Source: Streptomyces pilosus
Lineage (GTDB): Bacteria > Actinomycetota > Actinomycetes > Streptomycetales > Streptomycetaceae
Reading direction: 5' to 3'
Assembly: GCF_014649835.1 (NCBI RefSeq)
Contig: NZ_BMTU01000001.1
Span: 806,001-870,000, forward strand
Length of the DNA: 64,000 nucleotides
Every line of letters starts with the position of its first letter. Positions within the stretch are counted from its first letter, which is position 1. The notes beneath the pieces were generated by a model. That model was not told the origin of the DNA. It made no database searches and was given only the letters and a program-made list of their open reading frames with translations. Made by a program: the position numbers and the translations under genes. Below, in pieces: positions 1 to 11,289 of the stretch.

Positions 1-38
1 CGGTGTTCATGCCACCAGTCATGCCGTCAGTCATGCCC

Positions 39-2675
39 TCAGTGTCGCGCCACAGCGAGTTCTCCGCTCCCGTCTTCCCCACCCCCGGTCACCGCCAGCG
101 CCCCGTCCCGGTCGGTCCGCAGCACGCGCGCTCCCCGGGCGCGCAGCGCGGCGACGGTGCCGGGCGCCGGGTGTCCGTAGGTGTTGTCCCGGCCGGTGCT
201 GATCAGCGCCAGCCGCGGGTCCGCCAGGCGCAGCAGGCCCGGGTCCTGGTGGGCGGAGCCGTGGTGGGCGACCTTGAGGACGTCCACGCCGGCCAGGCTC
301 CGGGCCGCCGCCGATCCGGCCAGGGCCCGCTGGGCCGGTGGTTCGAGGTCGCCGAGCAGCAGCAGGCGCAGACCGGCCGTGCGGACCAGCATGGCCACGC
401 TGGCGTCGTTCGGTCCCTCCGATGCCGGATGGCCGCCGGACGGCGGCCACACCACCTCCCAGGACAGGCCGCCCGCGCGGCGGACCTCACCGGCGGCGGC
501 GCGGGTCAGGGGGATGTGCCGGGCGGCGGCGAGTCTCCGTACGAACGCGGCCTGGCCGGCGGGCTCCTCCAGGGCCGTGGTCGCGACGGCGCCCACCTCG
601 CGTCCGCGCAGGACACCGGGCAGGCCCGCCACGTGGTCGGCGTGGAAGTGGGTCAGGACGACGAGCGGGACGCTGGTGACGGCGAGGGAGCGCAGACAGC
701 GGTCCACGAGGGCGGGTTCGGGGCCCGCGTCGACGACCACGGCGGCCCCCTCCCCCGCCGCCAGCACCATCGCGTCGCCCTGCCCCACGTCGCACATCAC
801 CATCCGCCAGTCCGGGGGCGGCCAGCCCGTGATCGCCTCGGTGAGCGGGCGGGGCTGCACCACCAGCAGGACCAGCAGGAGGGCGCAGGCACCGCACCAC
901 CAGGGGTGTGCCAGGAGCCGGCGGCCCACGGACAGCGCCACGAGGGTGGTGGCGCCGAGCGCTGCCGCTCCGGCCCATCCGCCGGGCCAGTCCACGCCCG
1001 CGCCTGGCAGTGCGGCACCGGTTCTGGCGACCTCGGCGATCCACTCCGCGGGCCAGCTCGCGCACCAGGCCAGTGCCTGCGCCGCCGGCATCGCGACGGG
1101 CGCCGTGGCGAGGGCGAGGAAGCCCAGCACCGTGGCCGGGGCGAGCGCGAACTCCGCCAGCAGGTTGCACGGGATCGCCACCAGGCTCACCCGCGCGGCG
1201 AGCACGGCGACCACGGGTGCGCAGAGCGCCTGGGCCGCGCCCGCGGCGGCCAGCGCCTCCGCCAGGCGGGGCGGTACGCCTCTGCGGCGCAGTCCCGTGC
1301 TCCAGCGGGGAGCGAGGGTGAGCAGCGCTCCGGTGGCCAGTACGGAGAGGAGGAAGCCGTAACCACGGGCCAGCCAGGGGTCGTAGAGCACCAGGAGCAG
1401 CACGGCCGTGGCCAGGGCGGGGACGAGCGATCTGCGGCGGCCGGTGGCGAGCGCGAGCAGGGCGACGGATCCGCAGGCCGCGGCCCGCAGCACGCTGGGG
1501 TCGGGCCGGCAGACGACGACGAAGCCGAGGGAGAGAGCGGCGCCCAGCAGTGCCGTGCCCCGCAGGGAGACGCCGAGACGGGGGGCGAGTCCGCGGCGTT
1601 CGGCGTTCTGGGCCAGACCGGGCGGGCCGAGGAGCAGGGCGAGGAGGATGGTGAAGTTGGCGCCGGAGACGGCGAGTGTGTGGGTGAGGTCGGTCTCCCG
1701 GAACGCCTCGTCCAGCTCCGGGGTGATTCTGGCGGTGTCGCCGACGACCAGCCCGGGCAGCAGCGCCCGGGCGTCGGCCGGCAGTCCGTCGGTGGCCTCC
1801 CGCAGCCCGGCCCGCAGCCGGCCCGCCAGCCGCTGCGGCCCGGAGGGCCCGCTCACGGTCTCGGGCCCGTCGCGGCCCTTCACCCGCAGGACGGCCGCGA
1901 ACCGGTCGCCGCCCGCCCGGGCCGGAGCGAGCCTGGCCTCGACCCGCAGTCGGGTGGAGGGGAGCAGGCGGAGCCATGGGGACGGGGAGGAAGAGGAAGA
2001 GGGGGAGGAGCTCCGGTCGTCGTGGGGCGTGGCGGGTGCGCCCGGGGGTGTGTCGACGATCAGGAGGACGGGTGCGCGGGTCTCCTGCGCCCCTTCTCCG
2101 GCCCGCTCCACGCGCCGGACGTCGGCCTCGATCAGTACGGACGCCGGGGCCATGCGGTTCCCGCTGACCCTGGGCCGGGTGAGCCGGGGGTCGGCGGTGA
2201 CGACGGCCTCCGCGGTGACCCGCGCGTACTCCCCCGCGAGCGCGGGGACGGGGCCGCGCCGCAGGTCCGCGCCGTGCAGGCCCGCCGATCCCGCCGCGGC
2301 GGCCACACAGAGCAGCACGGCGGCCGTGGCGTGGGCGGTGGCGCGGGCTCGCTCCGTGAGGCGGCTGCGGGTCGCGAGGAGCGCGCCGGCCGTCAGCAGG
2401 CAGAGGCCCACGGCCGTCACCACGGAGGTGGGCGGCGCGTGCAGCGTCAGGGCCGCCGTGGCCCACGCGGCCAGGGCCGGCGGGACCAGCCGGAGGTCGG
2501 GCGGGCCCTCCTGCCGCGGATGCGCGGCACCCAGCCGCCGGCCGGAGGCGGCGTGGACGGTGGGGCGGGTGGAGGCGGCAGCGGCAGTGCCGACAGTGCC
2601 GGCAGTGGTGGTGACGGCGGTCGGGGTTGCCGGGTTCGTCGCCCCGGTGTCCGCGGCCGTACGGGGTGCCGTCAT
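39..2675 (-). CDS. comEC: ComEC/Rec2-type DNA channel membrane protein
   Basis: Predicted 878-residue polytopic membrane protein of the ComEC/Rec2 family, which in competent bacteria forms the channel for single-stranded DNA across the cytoplasmic membrane. The order is an N-terminal membrane region with Leu/Val/Ala-rich segments, the competence domain (around VSGANFTILLALLLG), more membrane segments, and a C-terminal metallo-beta-lactamase-like domain with the motif LTHFHADHVAG. The ATG at 2675 overlaps the comEA stop by 4 nt (ATGA), so the two are translationally coupled; the open frame runs further upstream but only over comEA. Streptomyces is not known for natural competence, so the present role is unclear. 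Family call is confident. Confidence 0.93.
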   Translation of the reverse strand: MTAPRTAADTGATNPATPTAVTTTAGTVGTAAAASTRPTVHAASGRRLGAAHPRQEGPPDLRLVPPALAAWATAALTLHAPPTSVVTAVGLCLLTAGALLATRSRLTERARATAHATAAVLLCVAAAAGSAGLHGADLRRGPVPALAGEYARVTAEAVVTADPRLTRPRVSGNRMAPASVLIEADVRRVERAGEGAQETRAPVLLIVDTPPGAPATPHDDRSSSPSSSSSPSPWLRLLPSTRLRVEARLAPARAGGDRFAAVLRVKGRDGPETVSGPSGPQRLAGRLRAGLREATDGLPADARALLPGLVVGDTARITPELDEAFRETDLTHTLAVSGANFTILLALLLGPPGLAQNAERRGLAPRLGVSLRGTALLGAALSLGFVVVCRPDPSVLRAAACGSVALLALATGRRRSLVPALATAVLLLVLYDPWLARGYGFLLSVLATGALLTLAPRWSTGLRRRGVPPRLAEALAAAGAAQALCAPVVAVLAARVSLVAIPCNLLAEFALAPATVLGFLALATAPVAMPAAQALAWCASWPAEWIAEVARTGAALPGAGVDWPGGWAGAAALGATTLVALSVGRRLLAHPWWCGACALLLVLLVVQPRPLTEAITGWPPPDWRMVMCDVGQGDAMVLAAGEGAAVVVDAGPEPALVDRCLRSLAVTSVPLVVLTHFHADHVAGLPGVLRGREVGAVATTALEEPAGQAAFVRRLAAARHIPLTRAAAGEVRRAGGLSWEVVWPPSGGHPASEGPNDASVAMLVRTAGLRLLLLGDLEPPAQRALAGSAAARSLAGVDVLKVAHHGSAHQDPGLLRLADPRLALISTGRDNTYGHPAPGTVAALRARGARVLRTDRDGALAVTGGGEDGSGELAVARH

Positions 2676-4630
2676 GGCCGGACGAGGTCCCGGAGGTCCG
2701 CGAAGCGGCGTTCGCCGATGCCGTTGACCTCGCGGAGTTCGTCCACCGAGCGGAAACCGCCGTTTTGGGTGCGGTAGTCGATGATGTGCTGGGCCAGCAC
2801 GGGGCCGACTCCGGGAAGGCTGTCGAGCTGGTCGAGGGTGGCGGTGCCGAGGGACACCGGGGCGACGGGGCCGCCGGCTGCCGTGGCCGCGCCGGGGGCG
2901 CTGCCGGGGGCGGCCGCCCCCGCGCCCGGCGGTGCCGGGGCTCCGACGACCAGTTGTTCGCCGTCGACGAGGAAGCGGGCCCGGTTGAGGGCGTCCGTCC
3001 TGGTGCCGGGGCGGACCCCGCCGGCCGCACGGAGTGCGTCCTCGACGCGGGAGCCGGCCGGCAGGCGGTGGATTCCCGGCTCCCGCACCTTGCCGCCGAC
3101 GTCGACCACGATCTCGGCTGCCGCCGGGCCGCCGGAGCCCGCCGGGGCCGCTGCCCGTGCCGGCGGCGGTCCGTCCGCCGTTCCCGTGCGCTCCTCGCCG
3201 GGGTCGGCCGCCCGGACCACTTCCGGGGGCCGCACCGGCTGGGTGCGGCCCGACCAGAAGTGCTGCACGGCGAAGCCGAGGACCAGCACGAGCAGCGCCG
3301 ACAGGGCGAGCACGCTGCGCCGCTCCAGGCCGCAGCGCGTCTGCACCCACAGCGGCAGTCGCTCCCGCAACGCGAGCACGGCCCGGTCCGGTCGCCGGAC
3401 CGGGGGCCAGTCCGGGTCGCGGCGAGCGGGAGGCCCCGGTTCGGGCACTCCCCCGGGCGCCCCGCGGTCGACGGAGTCCGAGCCGCCGCCCGCCCGGTCC
3501 GTGCCCGGATGGGGAGGAGGAGGATTGCCGTTCACCCGGTCCGTGCCCGGATCGGGAGGAGGAGGACTGCCGTTCGTCCGACCCGCGCCCCGATCGGGGC
3601 GGTGCGGCGGAGGCTCCTGGGCGACCGTCCGGCCCGCTTTCCCCGGACGCCCCGGGGCCGCTGACGGGTCCGCCCGCACCGGGCCGCCCTCAACAGCCCC
3701 GCGCGGGTTAGTACTCGAAGCTTCCGCCGGCCACAGGGGTGCCACGACCGCCCGCCGGTCCACCGGCACGTGATCCCCGGCAGTCGCACGTGGACGGACA
3801 CCGGAACCGCCCGAGAGCCCAGGCGGTGCCACGGCCGCCCGTCCGTCCGCCATGCCACCCCCACTGGCAGCGCCTGGGCGGCCAGCCGCGTGCCCCGGCC
3901 CGAGCGAAGCCGCCACCAACGCCCGTGGGTCCACCATCACCACGCGCCGCGCACCAGCCGTGCGTCGAGGAGCACCGGAGCTCCCCGAGGCCGGAAGAGG
4001 CGCCACGGCCGCACGGCGGTCCCGCGCCGGGGCGTCCCTCCCCCCGCCCGCCGCCGCGGGCGCCGGGCGGCCCGGGGCGAACGCGCGGGCCACCGCTGCC
4101 CGTCGGTCCGCCCGGGCGCGGTTCACGGCGGCCTCACGGTCCACCGGCATCCCGCGGGCGCCCTCCGGCAGCCGCGCTTCCCCGGTGCCCTCCGCCGGCC
4201 GGGCTTCCCCGGCGCCCTGCGCGAGTCGAGGAGCGGAAGCCCCACGGTCACCTGCCGGACCCTTCGACGTCCGGGCGGGGCGAGGCCTATCGGCATCAGC
4301 CGCCGGTCCCCCGGCCCGCCCCCCGTGCCCTGGTCCGTCCGCTGCCCAGCTCGGCACCGGCCTGGCGGTCCGGCCACCGGCCGAGGCGGCCGGGACGGTA
4401 GGAGCGGCCGGAGCAGTAGGAACGGTCGAACCCGGACCCTCTTCGTCGCCGTCCTCACCGAACAGGGCATCCGCCCGCCGCCGGAGTTCCTCCGCCGAGG
4501 CGTGCCGTGCGTGTCGTGCCCGGGACCGGGGCCTGTCGTCGCGGCGGTGGCGGGCGCGGCTGTCGGATCCGGGGCCGCGGCCCGGTCCGCCGGTCGGGGT
4601 CGCCGTGCGTGAACGTGATCGAAGTGCCAT
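2672..4630 (-). CDS. comEA: ComEA-family helix-hairpin-helix DNA-binding protein with very long N-terminal region
   Basis: The C-terminal third is ComEA: one membrane segment (about residues 439-458), an SLBB domain (about 506-565) and a helix-hairpin-helix pair (about 592-652, with SLPGVGP and VNGIGER). ComEA binds incoming double-stranded DNA outside the membrane and passes it to ComEC, encoded next with an ATGA overlap. Unusual is about 430 residues of Ala/Pro/Arg/Gly-rich sequence before the membrane segment, with recurring DRRAAVA-like motifs and a 14-residue tandem repeat; typical ComEA proteins have a very short cytoplasmic part. The start is uncertain: ATG 4630 is used, GTG 4648 is possible, neither has a strong ribosome-binding site, and an internal start would shorten the disordered region. 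Confidence 0.85.
   Translation of the reverse strand: MALRSRSRTATPTGGPGRGPGSDSRARHRRDDRPRSRARHARHASAEELRRRADALFGEDGDEEGPGSTVPTAPAAPTVPAASAGGRTARPVPSWAADGPGHGGRAGGPAADADRPRPARTSKGPAGDRGASAPRLAQGAGEARPAEGTGEARLPEGARGMPVDREAAVNRARADRRAAVARAFAPGRPAPAAAGGGRDAPARDRRAAVAPLPASGSSGAPRRTAGARRVVMVDPRALVAASLGPGHAAGRPGAASGGGMADGRAAVAPPGLSGGSGVRPRATAGDHVPVDRRAVVAPLWPAEASSTNPRGAVEGGPVRADPSAAPGRPGKAGRTVAQEPPPHRPDRGAGRTNGSPPPPDPGTDRVNGNPPPPHPGTDRAGGGSDSVDRGAPGGVPEPGPPARRDPDWPPVRRPDRAVLALRERLPLWVQTRCGLERRSVLALSALLVLVLGFAVQHFWSGRTQPVRPPEVVRAADPGEERTGTADGPPPARAAAPAGSGGPAAAEIVVDVGGKVREPGIHRLPAGSRVEDALRAAGGVRPGTRTDALNRARFLVDGEQLVVGAPAPPGAGAAAPGSAPGAATAAGGPVAPVSLGTATLDQLDSLPGVGPVLAQHIIDYRTQNGGFRSVDELREVNGIGERRFADLRDLVRP
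3493..3576 (-). repeat. 42-bp tandem repeat inside comEA
   Basis: Two nearly identical 42-bp units (about 3493-3534 and 3535-3576), followed at higher coordinates by a decayed third. They encode 14-residue units of the type NG(S/N)PPPP(D/H)PGTDR in the disordered N-terminal part of ComEA. The period is a multiple of three, so copy-number change would keep the frame. Confidence 0.8.
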
Positions 4631-4736
4631 GCGAGGAGGATCCGGCACACCGGCCCATCCGCGCAGATCCCGGTGTAATTCCGTGGATCACCGGCCGCTT
4701 GTGGACAACTCCGTCACCCGTACGAGCGGACCGGCC

Positions 4737-5582
4737 TCACCGGGCCGAGACCACGACCCCCAGCAGCCCGGGGCCCGTGTGCGCCCCGATCACCGCGCCC
4801 ACTTCGCTGACGTGCAGCTCCGCCAGGCCCGGCAGCCGGGTCCGCAGCCGTTCCGCGAGGGCGGAGGCCCGGTCGGGGGCGGCGAGGTGGTGGACGGCGA
4901 CGTCGACCTCCGCGCCGCCCGCCCGGTCGGCCGCGATCTCCTCCAGGCGGGCGATCGCCTTGGACGCCGTACGCACCTTCTCCAGTGGTTCGATGCGGCC
5001 GCCCGCCAGTTGCAGCAGCGGCTTGACCGCGAGCGCCGAGCCCAGCAGGGCCTGCGCGGCACCGATCCGGCCGCCCCGGCGCAGATAGTCGAGCGTGTCG
5101 ACGTAGAAGTAGGCCGACGTGGCAGCCGCCCTTTTCTCCGCGGACGTGACCGCGTCGTCGACGGTGCCGCCCGCCTCCGCGGCCTCCGCCGCGGCCAGCG
5201 CGCAGAACCCGAGCGCCATGGCGATCATGCCGGTGTCCACCACCCGGACCGGCACCGGTGCCTCGCGGGCGGCGACGACGGCCGCGTCGTAGGTGCCGGA
5301 GAGCTCGGCGGAGAGGTGCAGCGAAACGATTCCGGTCGCGCCGGACTCGGCGGCCCTGCGGTAGGTCTCGGCGAAGACCGCGGGGCCGGGCCGGGACGTC
5401 GTCACCGGGCGCCGCTTCTGCAAAGCCTGGGCGAGGGAACGGGTGGAGATCTCGGTGCCCTCTTCGAGGGCGCGGTCGCCGAGCACCACGGTCAGGGGTA
5501 CCGCCGTGATGCGGTGCCGCTCCATCGTCCGGGCCGGAAGGTAGGCCGTTGAATCGGTGACGATCGCGACATGGCGGGACAT
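4737..5582 (-). CDS. DegV family (EDD fold) fatty-acid-binding protein
   Basis: 281 residues, the usual DegV length. The start MSRHVAIVTDSTAYLP carries the family's DST motif, then LHLSAELSGTYDAA and the central LDYLRRGGRIG, all typical of DegV/FakB proteins. These bind a fatty acid; in Firmicutes FakB presents it to the kinase FakA for incorporation into phospholipid. No FakA-like kinase is in this window, so the partner is unknown. It lies about 100 nt downstream of the comEA start on the same strand and is probably transcribed ahead of comEA-comEC. Confidence 0.9.
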   Translation of the reverse strand: MSRHVAIVTDSTAYLPARTMERHRITAVPLTVVLGDRALEEGTEISTRSLAQALQKRRPVTTSRPGPAVFAETYRRAAESGATGIVSLHLSAELSGTYDAAVVAAREAPVPVRVVDTGMIAMALGFCALAAAEAAEAGGTVDDAVTSAEKRAAATSAYFYVDTLDYLRRGGRIGAAQALLGSALAVKPLLQLAGGRIEPLEKVRTASKAIARLEEIAADRAGGAEVDVAVHHLAAPDRASALAERLRTRLPGLAELHVSEVGAVIGAHTGPGLLGVVVSAR

Positions 5583-5719
5583 GAGCTGGAGGTTACCTGG
5601 CGTAGTGCCCGTGCGGCAGCCCGGCCCGGCGGGCCGTGTCCGGCCGTGGCCGGATCACACGCCGCTCGAACGGTCCCGGTCCCCGCTCGGACAGACCCGG
5701 TCCGACGCCCGGGCGGTCC

Positions 5720-6466
5720 TCACGTGGTGCTCTCGGGGCGCGGCTTCTTCTGCCAGGGGTAGGTGGGTCGCGGCGCGGGCGGGTCGAGGGCGGGGCGCGC
5801 GGTGTCCTGCTCGGGCTGCGGCCCGGGGGCGGTCTCCGGCGTTCCCGGCCAGGACTGGCCGGCCGCCGGGGCGTCGGCGGCGGGGGCCTCGGGCCAGCGC
5901 GGGGGCGCGGCCGGCTGTTCCGTGGTGGTCCAGTGGCGCAGGGCCCCGGTCTCCACGTCGATCTGCCCGGTCAGGGAGTCCAGGTCGTCGCCGGAGTAGC
6001 GGTGGGCGCGGTCGCGGACCGCCCAGCGCAGGGAGTCGGCGGAGCCCGTGATGCGCTCGGTGCGCTCGCGCAGCTCGGGCAGGCGCGCCGAGAGGGTGGT
6101 GCGGTCCGGTTCGGACTCCAGTCGCCTGAGCTCGCCGTCCAGTTCGTGGCCGTGGGCGCTGAGGCGCTGGAAGAGACCGAGGGACTCCTTGACCGACTCG
6201 TCCTCGGCCGCGGCGGCCTCCAGCGCGTCCTGCGTGGCCCGCATGGAGGTGCGCAGCTTGAGGCGGAGCTGGGCGATCTCCCCGGCCGGGCCGCTCTGGG
6301 CGAAGGCCTTGGCCCGCAGGGTGTGGTCCTCGACCGTGCGGCGGGCCTGGGTGATGTGCCGGTCGGCACTGCGCTTGGCGGCGCCGACGGCCTTCACCGT
6401 GGCGTAGACGCCGAGCACCACACAGAGCACGAAGAGCAGGGCGACCACTGCGAACACCGCTTCCAC
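5720..6466 (-). CDS. Single-pass membrane protein with coiled coil
   Basis: I do not recognise a named family. With the GTG at 6466 the product is 248 residues: a membrane segment at the extreme N terminus (VEAVFAVVALLFVLCVVLG), a long charged alpha-helical region rich in Ala, Arg, Glu and Leu with heptad character (about 30-160), and a Pro/Ala-rich tail ending in TYPWQKKPRPE. The GTG is chosen because an AGGAGG core lies about six bases upstream; the open frame extends to 6535 but adds a basic stretch with no better site. It lies between leuS and the DegV gene on the same strand. Confidence 0.7.
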   Translation of the reverse strand: MEAVFAVVALLFVLCVVLGVYATVKAVGAAKRSADRHITQARRTVEDHTLRAKAFAQSGPAGEIAQLRLKLRTSMRATQDALEAAAAEDESVKESLGLFQRLSAHGHELDGELRRLESEPDRTTLSARLPELRERTERITGSADSLRWAVRDRAHRYSGDDLDSLTGQIDVETGALRHWTTTEQPAAPPRWPEAPAADAPAAGQSWPGTPETAPGPQPEQDTARPALDPPAPRPTYPWQKKPRPESTT

Positions 6467-6534
6467 GAGGCTCCTCCTCCGGGCCCTTCGGCCTGTACCG
6501 GCGCACTGCGCGCCGCTCTTCAACGGTAAACGCA

Positions 6535-6577
6535 ACGGGCAGGTCAGGAGTTCCGCCGGAACCCCGAACCTGCCCGT
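6535..6577 (-). terminator. Nested hairpin after leuS
   Basis: A 10-bp outer stem (6535-6544 with 6568-6577) encloses a 5-bp inner stem (6550-6554 with 6558-6562). It sits about 60 nt past the leuS stop and upstream of the next minus-strand gene. No T-run follows, which is common for Streptomyces terminators. Confidence 0.55.
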
Positions 6578-6639
6578 AGGGGACCACCCGGAGCCGGGTT
6601 GGCGGACGCCCGGCCCCGCGCGATCACCTCACGCTCACC

Positions 6640-9513
<2,874 letters not shown>

Positions 9514-9568
9514 GATCCTCAATGCTCCATCGATCGTCTCTGCCTGCTGCTGCGGCTGGGCGGAAATG

Positions 9569-9593
9569 AAAAATCCCCTCGCACAGGAGGGGA
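9569..9593 (-). terminator. leuS attenuator terminator
   Basis: On the minus strand a 7-bp stem (TCCCCTC/GAGGGGA, 9574-9593) with a six-base loop is followed directly by five T residues (9573-9569). It lies about 45 nt after the leader peptide stop and about 55 nt before the leuS start, where a rho-independent attenuator belongs. The end of the leader frame contains CCGCGC and the sequence before the terminator contains GCGCGG, so an alternative pairing is conceivable. Confidence 0.75.
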
Positions 9594-9638
9594 CGCCGCG
9601 CCGATTCCGGCCTGCCGTTCACCGGCGGTCGGGACTGA

Positions 9639-9677
9639 TCAGCGCGGCCCGCTAAGCAGAAGGCGTACGGCACGCAT
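9639..9677 (-). CDS. leuS leader peptide MRAVRLLLSGPR
   Basis: A 12-codon frame, ATG at 9677 to TGA ending at 9639, encodes MRAVRLLLSGPR with three consecutive leucine codons (CTT CTG CTT). Two of them are CTT, a rare leucine codon in Streptomyces. A terminator hairpin with a T-run lies between it and leuS. This is the architecture of ribosome-mediated attenuation: with little charged tRNA-Leu the ribosome stalls on the leucine run and terminator formation is prevented. A TACCCT hexamer ends six bases upstream of the ATG, so the transcript may be leaderless. Comparable leucine attenuators have been predicted for actinobacterial leuS and leuA; the antiterminator here is inference. Confidence 0.75.
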   Translation of the reverse strand: MRAVRLLLSGPR

Positions 9678-9996
9678 GGCGTCAGGGTACCGCAGCGGCC
9701 GATCTCACCGCGACGCACGCGCCCGCCGCGTTGACCCAAGGTCAAAGGTTACTTCGCGTAACGACCACTAACGGGCATCACAACGGCCACATTGTCTTTT
9801 GATAACAGCGCAATAACTCAAACCTCGTACTGATCGGTACGTCGAGCCTTAGAGTTCGGCAGCGGGACCGCTTTACCGAACCGTTCGGAGTTGCCCCCAT
9901 GAACCCTCGTCCAGACAGCAGCCCTCCCCCCGCTCGGGGCCGGTCGGCTGCGACTCCGTCGTGCCCGCTCCACGTCGTGACGTCGGGAGGTAGGTC
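9678..9996. promoter_or_regulatory. Divergent control region between leuS leader and cytochrome-like gene
   Basis: About 320 bp with no gene. It contains a perfect 6-3-6 palindrome, TTGACC-CAA-GGTCAA (9731-9745), and an adjacent inverted repeat GTTAC-N5-GTAAC (9748-9762). An A/T-richer stretch (about 9790-9830) is the likely plus-strand promoter area. The palindromes could be operators for either direction; no regulator is identified. Confidence 0.4.
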
Positions 9997-11289
9997 GTGA
10001 GGCCGGACGACAGCACGGCGGACGACTGGTTCGCCGAGTTCCTCAACTTCGGCGTGGGCGTCCTCGCGCTCGTCTGCCTCAGCTGCTCGGTGATCTGGGG
10101 ACTGGTCGCCCAGGACCGCATCCTGCTCGGCCCGCGCCAGCGGATCCTGGCGCAGGCGGTGCACCGCGCCACCGCGGTCGCCGCGGTCGTCTTCCTGCTG
10201 ATCCACATCGTCATCAAGCTGGCCCTGGACCACACCACGTGGATCGCCGCGGTGATCCCCTTCGGGCTGGCGCTCACCGACGACGAGGCCGTCGCCGGCC
10301 GGTCCTTCCTCATCGGACTCGGCACCCTCGCCGGGATGCTGATGATCTTTGTCGCGATCACCGGCGTACTGCGCAACCGCTTCGCCTCCCCGGCGCCGGT
10401 CGCGGCCCGCTGGCGGGCGATGCACATGCTGGCCTACCCGGCCTGGTGCGCGGCGCTGGTCCACGGCCTCTACGCGGGTCGAGCGGCCAAGCCGATCTTC
10501 CTGATCCTCTACGGGCTGTCGCTGCTCGGCGTCATGGCGGCCCTGTTCGTGCGCGCCTCCCCGCCCCACGTCAAGCGCAGAATCGCCGACCGGCTCACCG
10601 CGCTGCTCGGCACCGCCGACCAGCGCGCCCGTGAGCAGCTCGAGGAGAGCCGGGCCCGGGCGGCGGAGTCAGCCCTGCCCGGGTACGAGGGCGGACGCGG
10701 CTCCGGGCGGGGCGGGCGGCGCCGGCGCGGCGAACAGCCGTCCTACGACACCGGTGAGCGCCCCCTGTACGGGGGCGGCGGCCCGCTGTACGAGACCGCC
10801 GAGCGCGCGCCGGCCCCCGAACCGGCGAACGGTTTCGCGGCCGCCTACCGCGCGGTGTCGACGCCCGGCCGGCCCCCGTTCGAACAGGAGCCGCTCACCG
10901 ACGCGACGGCCCGCATGGAACTGCCGGTGGACCTCCGGCCCACGGAGACCTTCCCCCGCGTGGACGGCCCCTCCAGCACCTCGGGCAACTGGCCCATCCC
11001 GTCCCCGCCGCCGGTCGGCGAGGCCCCGCCCTCGGCGTACGACCCGCTCAACGACACGGGATACAACATCCCGGCGTATGACAATTCGGCCGGCTCCGGC
11101 TTCGGTTCACGTGATGTGTACGACACCGGTGAGACGAACGGCCTCTACGACACGTACAACCCGAGTGACACGTACAACAGCGGTCCCGCCAATGAACCAC
11201 TCCCCGGTGCGTCGCCGTCGTCCTCCTACGACTTCGACGCACCGGGTTCGGGCGAACCTTGGAACACGCCCTCCGGAGGCTTTAAGTGA
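9997..11289 (+). CDS. Cytochrome b561/ferric-reductase-like membrane protein
   Basis: 430 residues. The first about 195 form a membrane domain with five or six segments. Two histidine pairs lie in two helices: AVH then 13 residues then H, and MH then 12 residues then H. That HX13H/HX12H spacing is the bis-heme signature of ferric-reductase-like transmembrane proteins. The remaining about 220 residues are hydrophilic and low-complexity, with Tyr-Asp-Thr-Gly-type repeats, probably cytoplasmic. The GTG start follows a GGGAGGTAGG-type ribosome-binding site. The stop overlaps the start of the NuoF-like gene by 4 nt (GTGA), which strongly suggests the products work together, the flavoprotein feeding electrons to membrane hemes. 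Electron acceptor unknown. Confidence 0.8.
   Translation: MRPDDSTADDWFAEFLNFGVGVLALVCLSCSVIWGLVAQDRILLGPRQRILAQAVHRATAVAAVVFLLIHIVIKLALDHTTWIAAVIPFGLALTDDEAVAGRSFLIGLGTLAGMLMIFVAITGVLRNRFASPAPVAARWRAMHMLAYPAWCAALVHGLYAGRAAKPIFLILYGLSLLGVMAALFVRASPPHVKRRIADRLTALLGTADQRAREQLEESRARAAESALPGYEGGRGSGRGGRRRRGEQPSYDTGERPLYGGGGPLYETAERAPAPEPANGFAAAYRAVSTPGRPPFEQEPLTDATARMELPVDLRPTETFPRVDGPSSTSGNWPIPSPPPVGEAPPSAYDPLNDTGYNIPAYDNSAGSGFGSRDVYDTGETNGLYDTYNPSDTYNSGPANEPLPGASPSSSYDFDAPGSGEPWNTPSGGFK

Noticed and set aside
3..2777. 924-codon plus-strand frame opposite comEC
   Set aside because: Arg/Gly/Gln-rich shadow of comEC with no motif.
9539..9720. T-box riboswitch upstream of leuS
   Set aside because: No T-box consensus (AGGGTGGNACCGCG-like) or specifier loop is seen, and a translated leucine leader explains the layout better.
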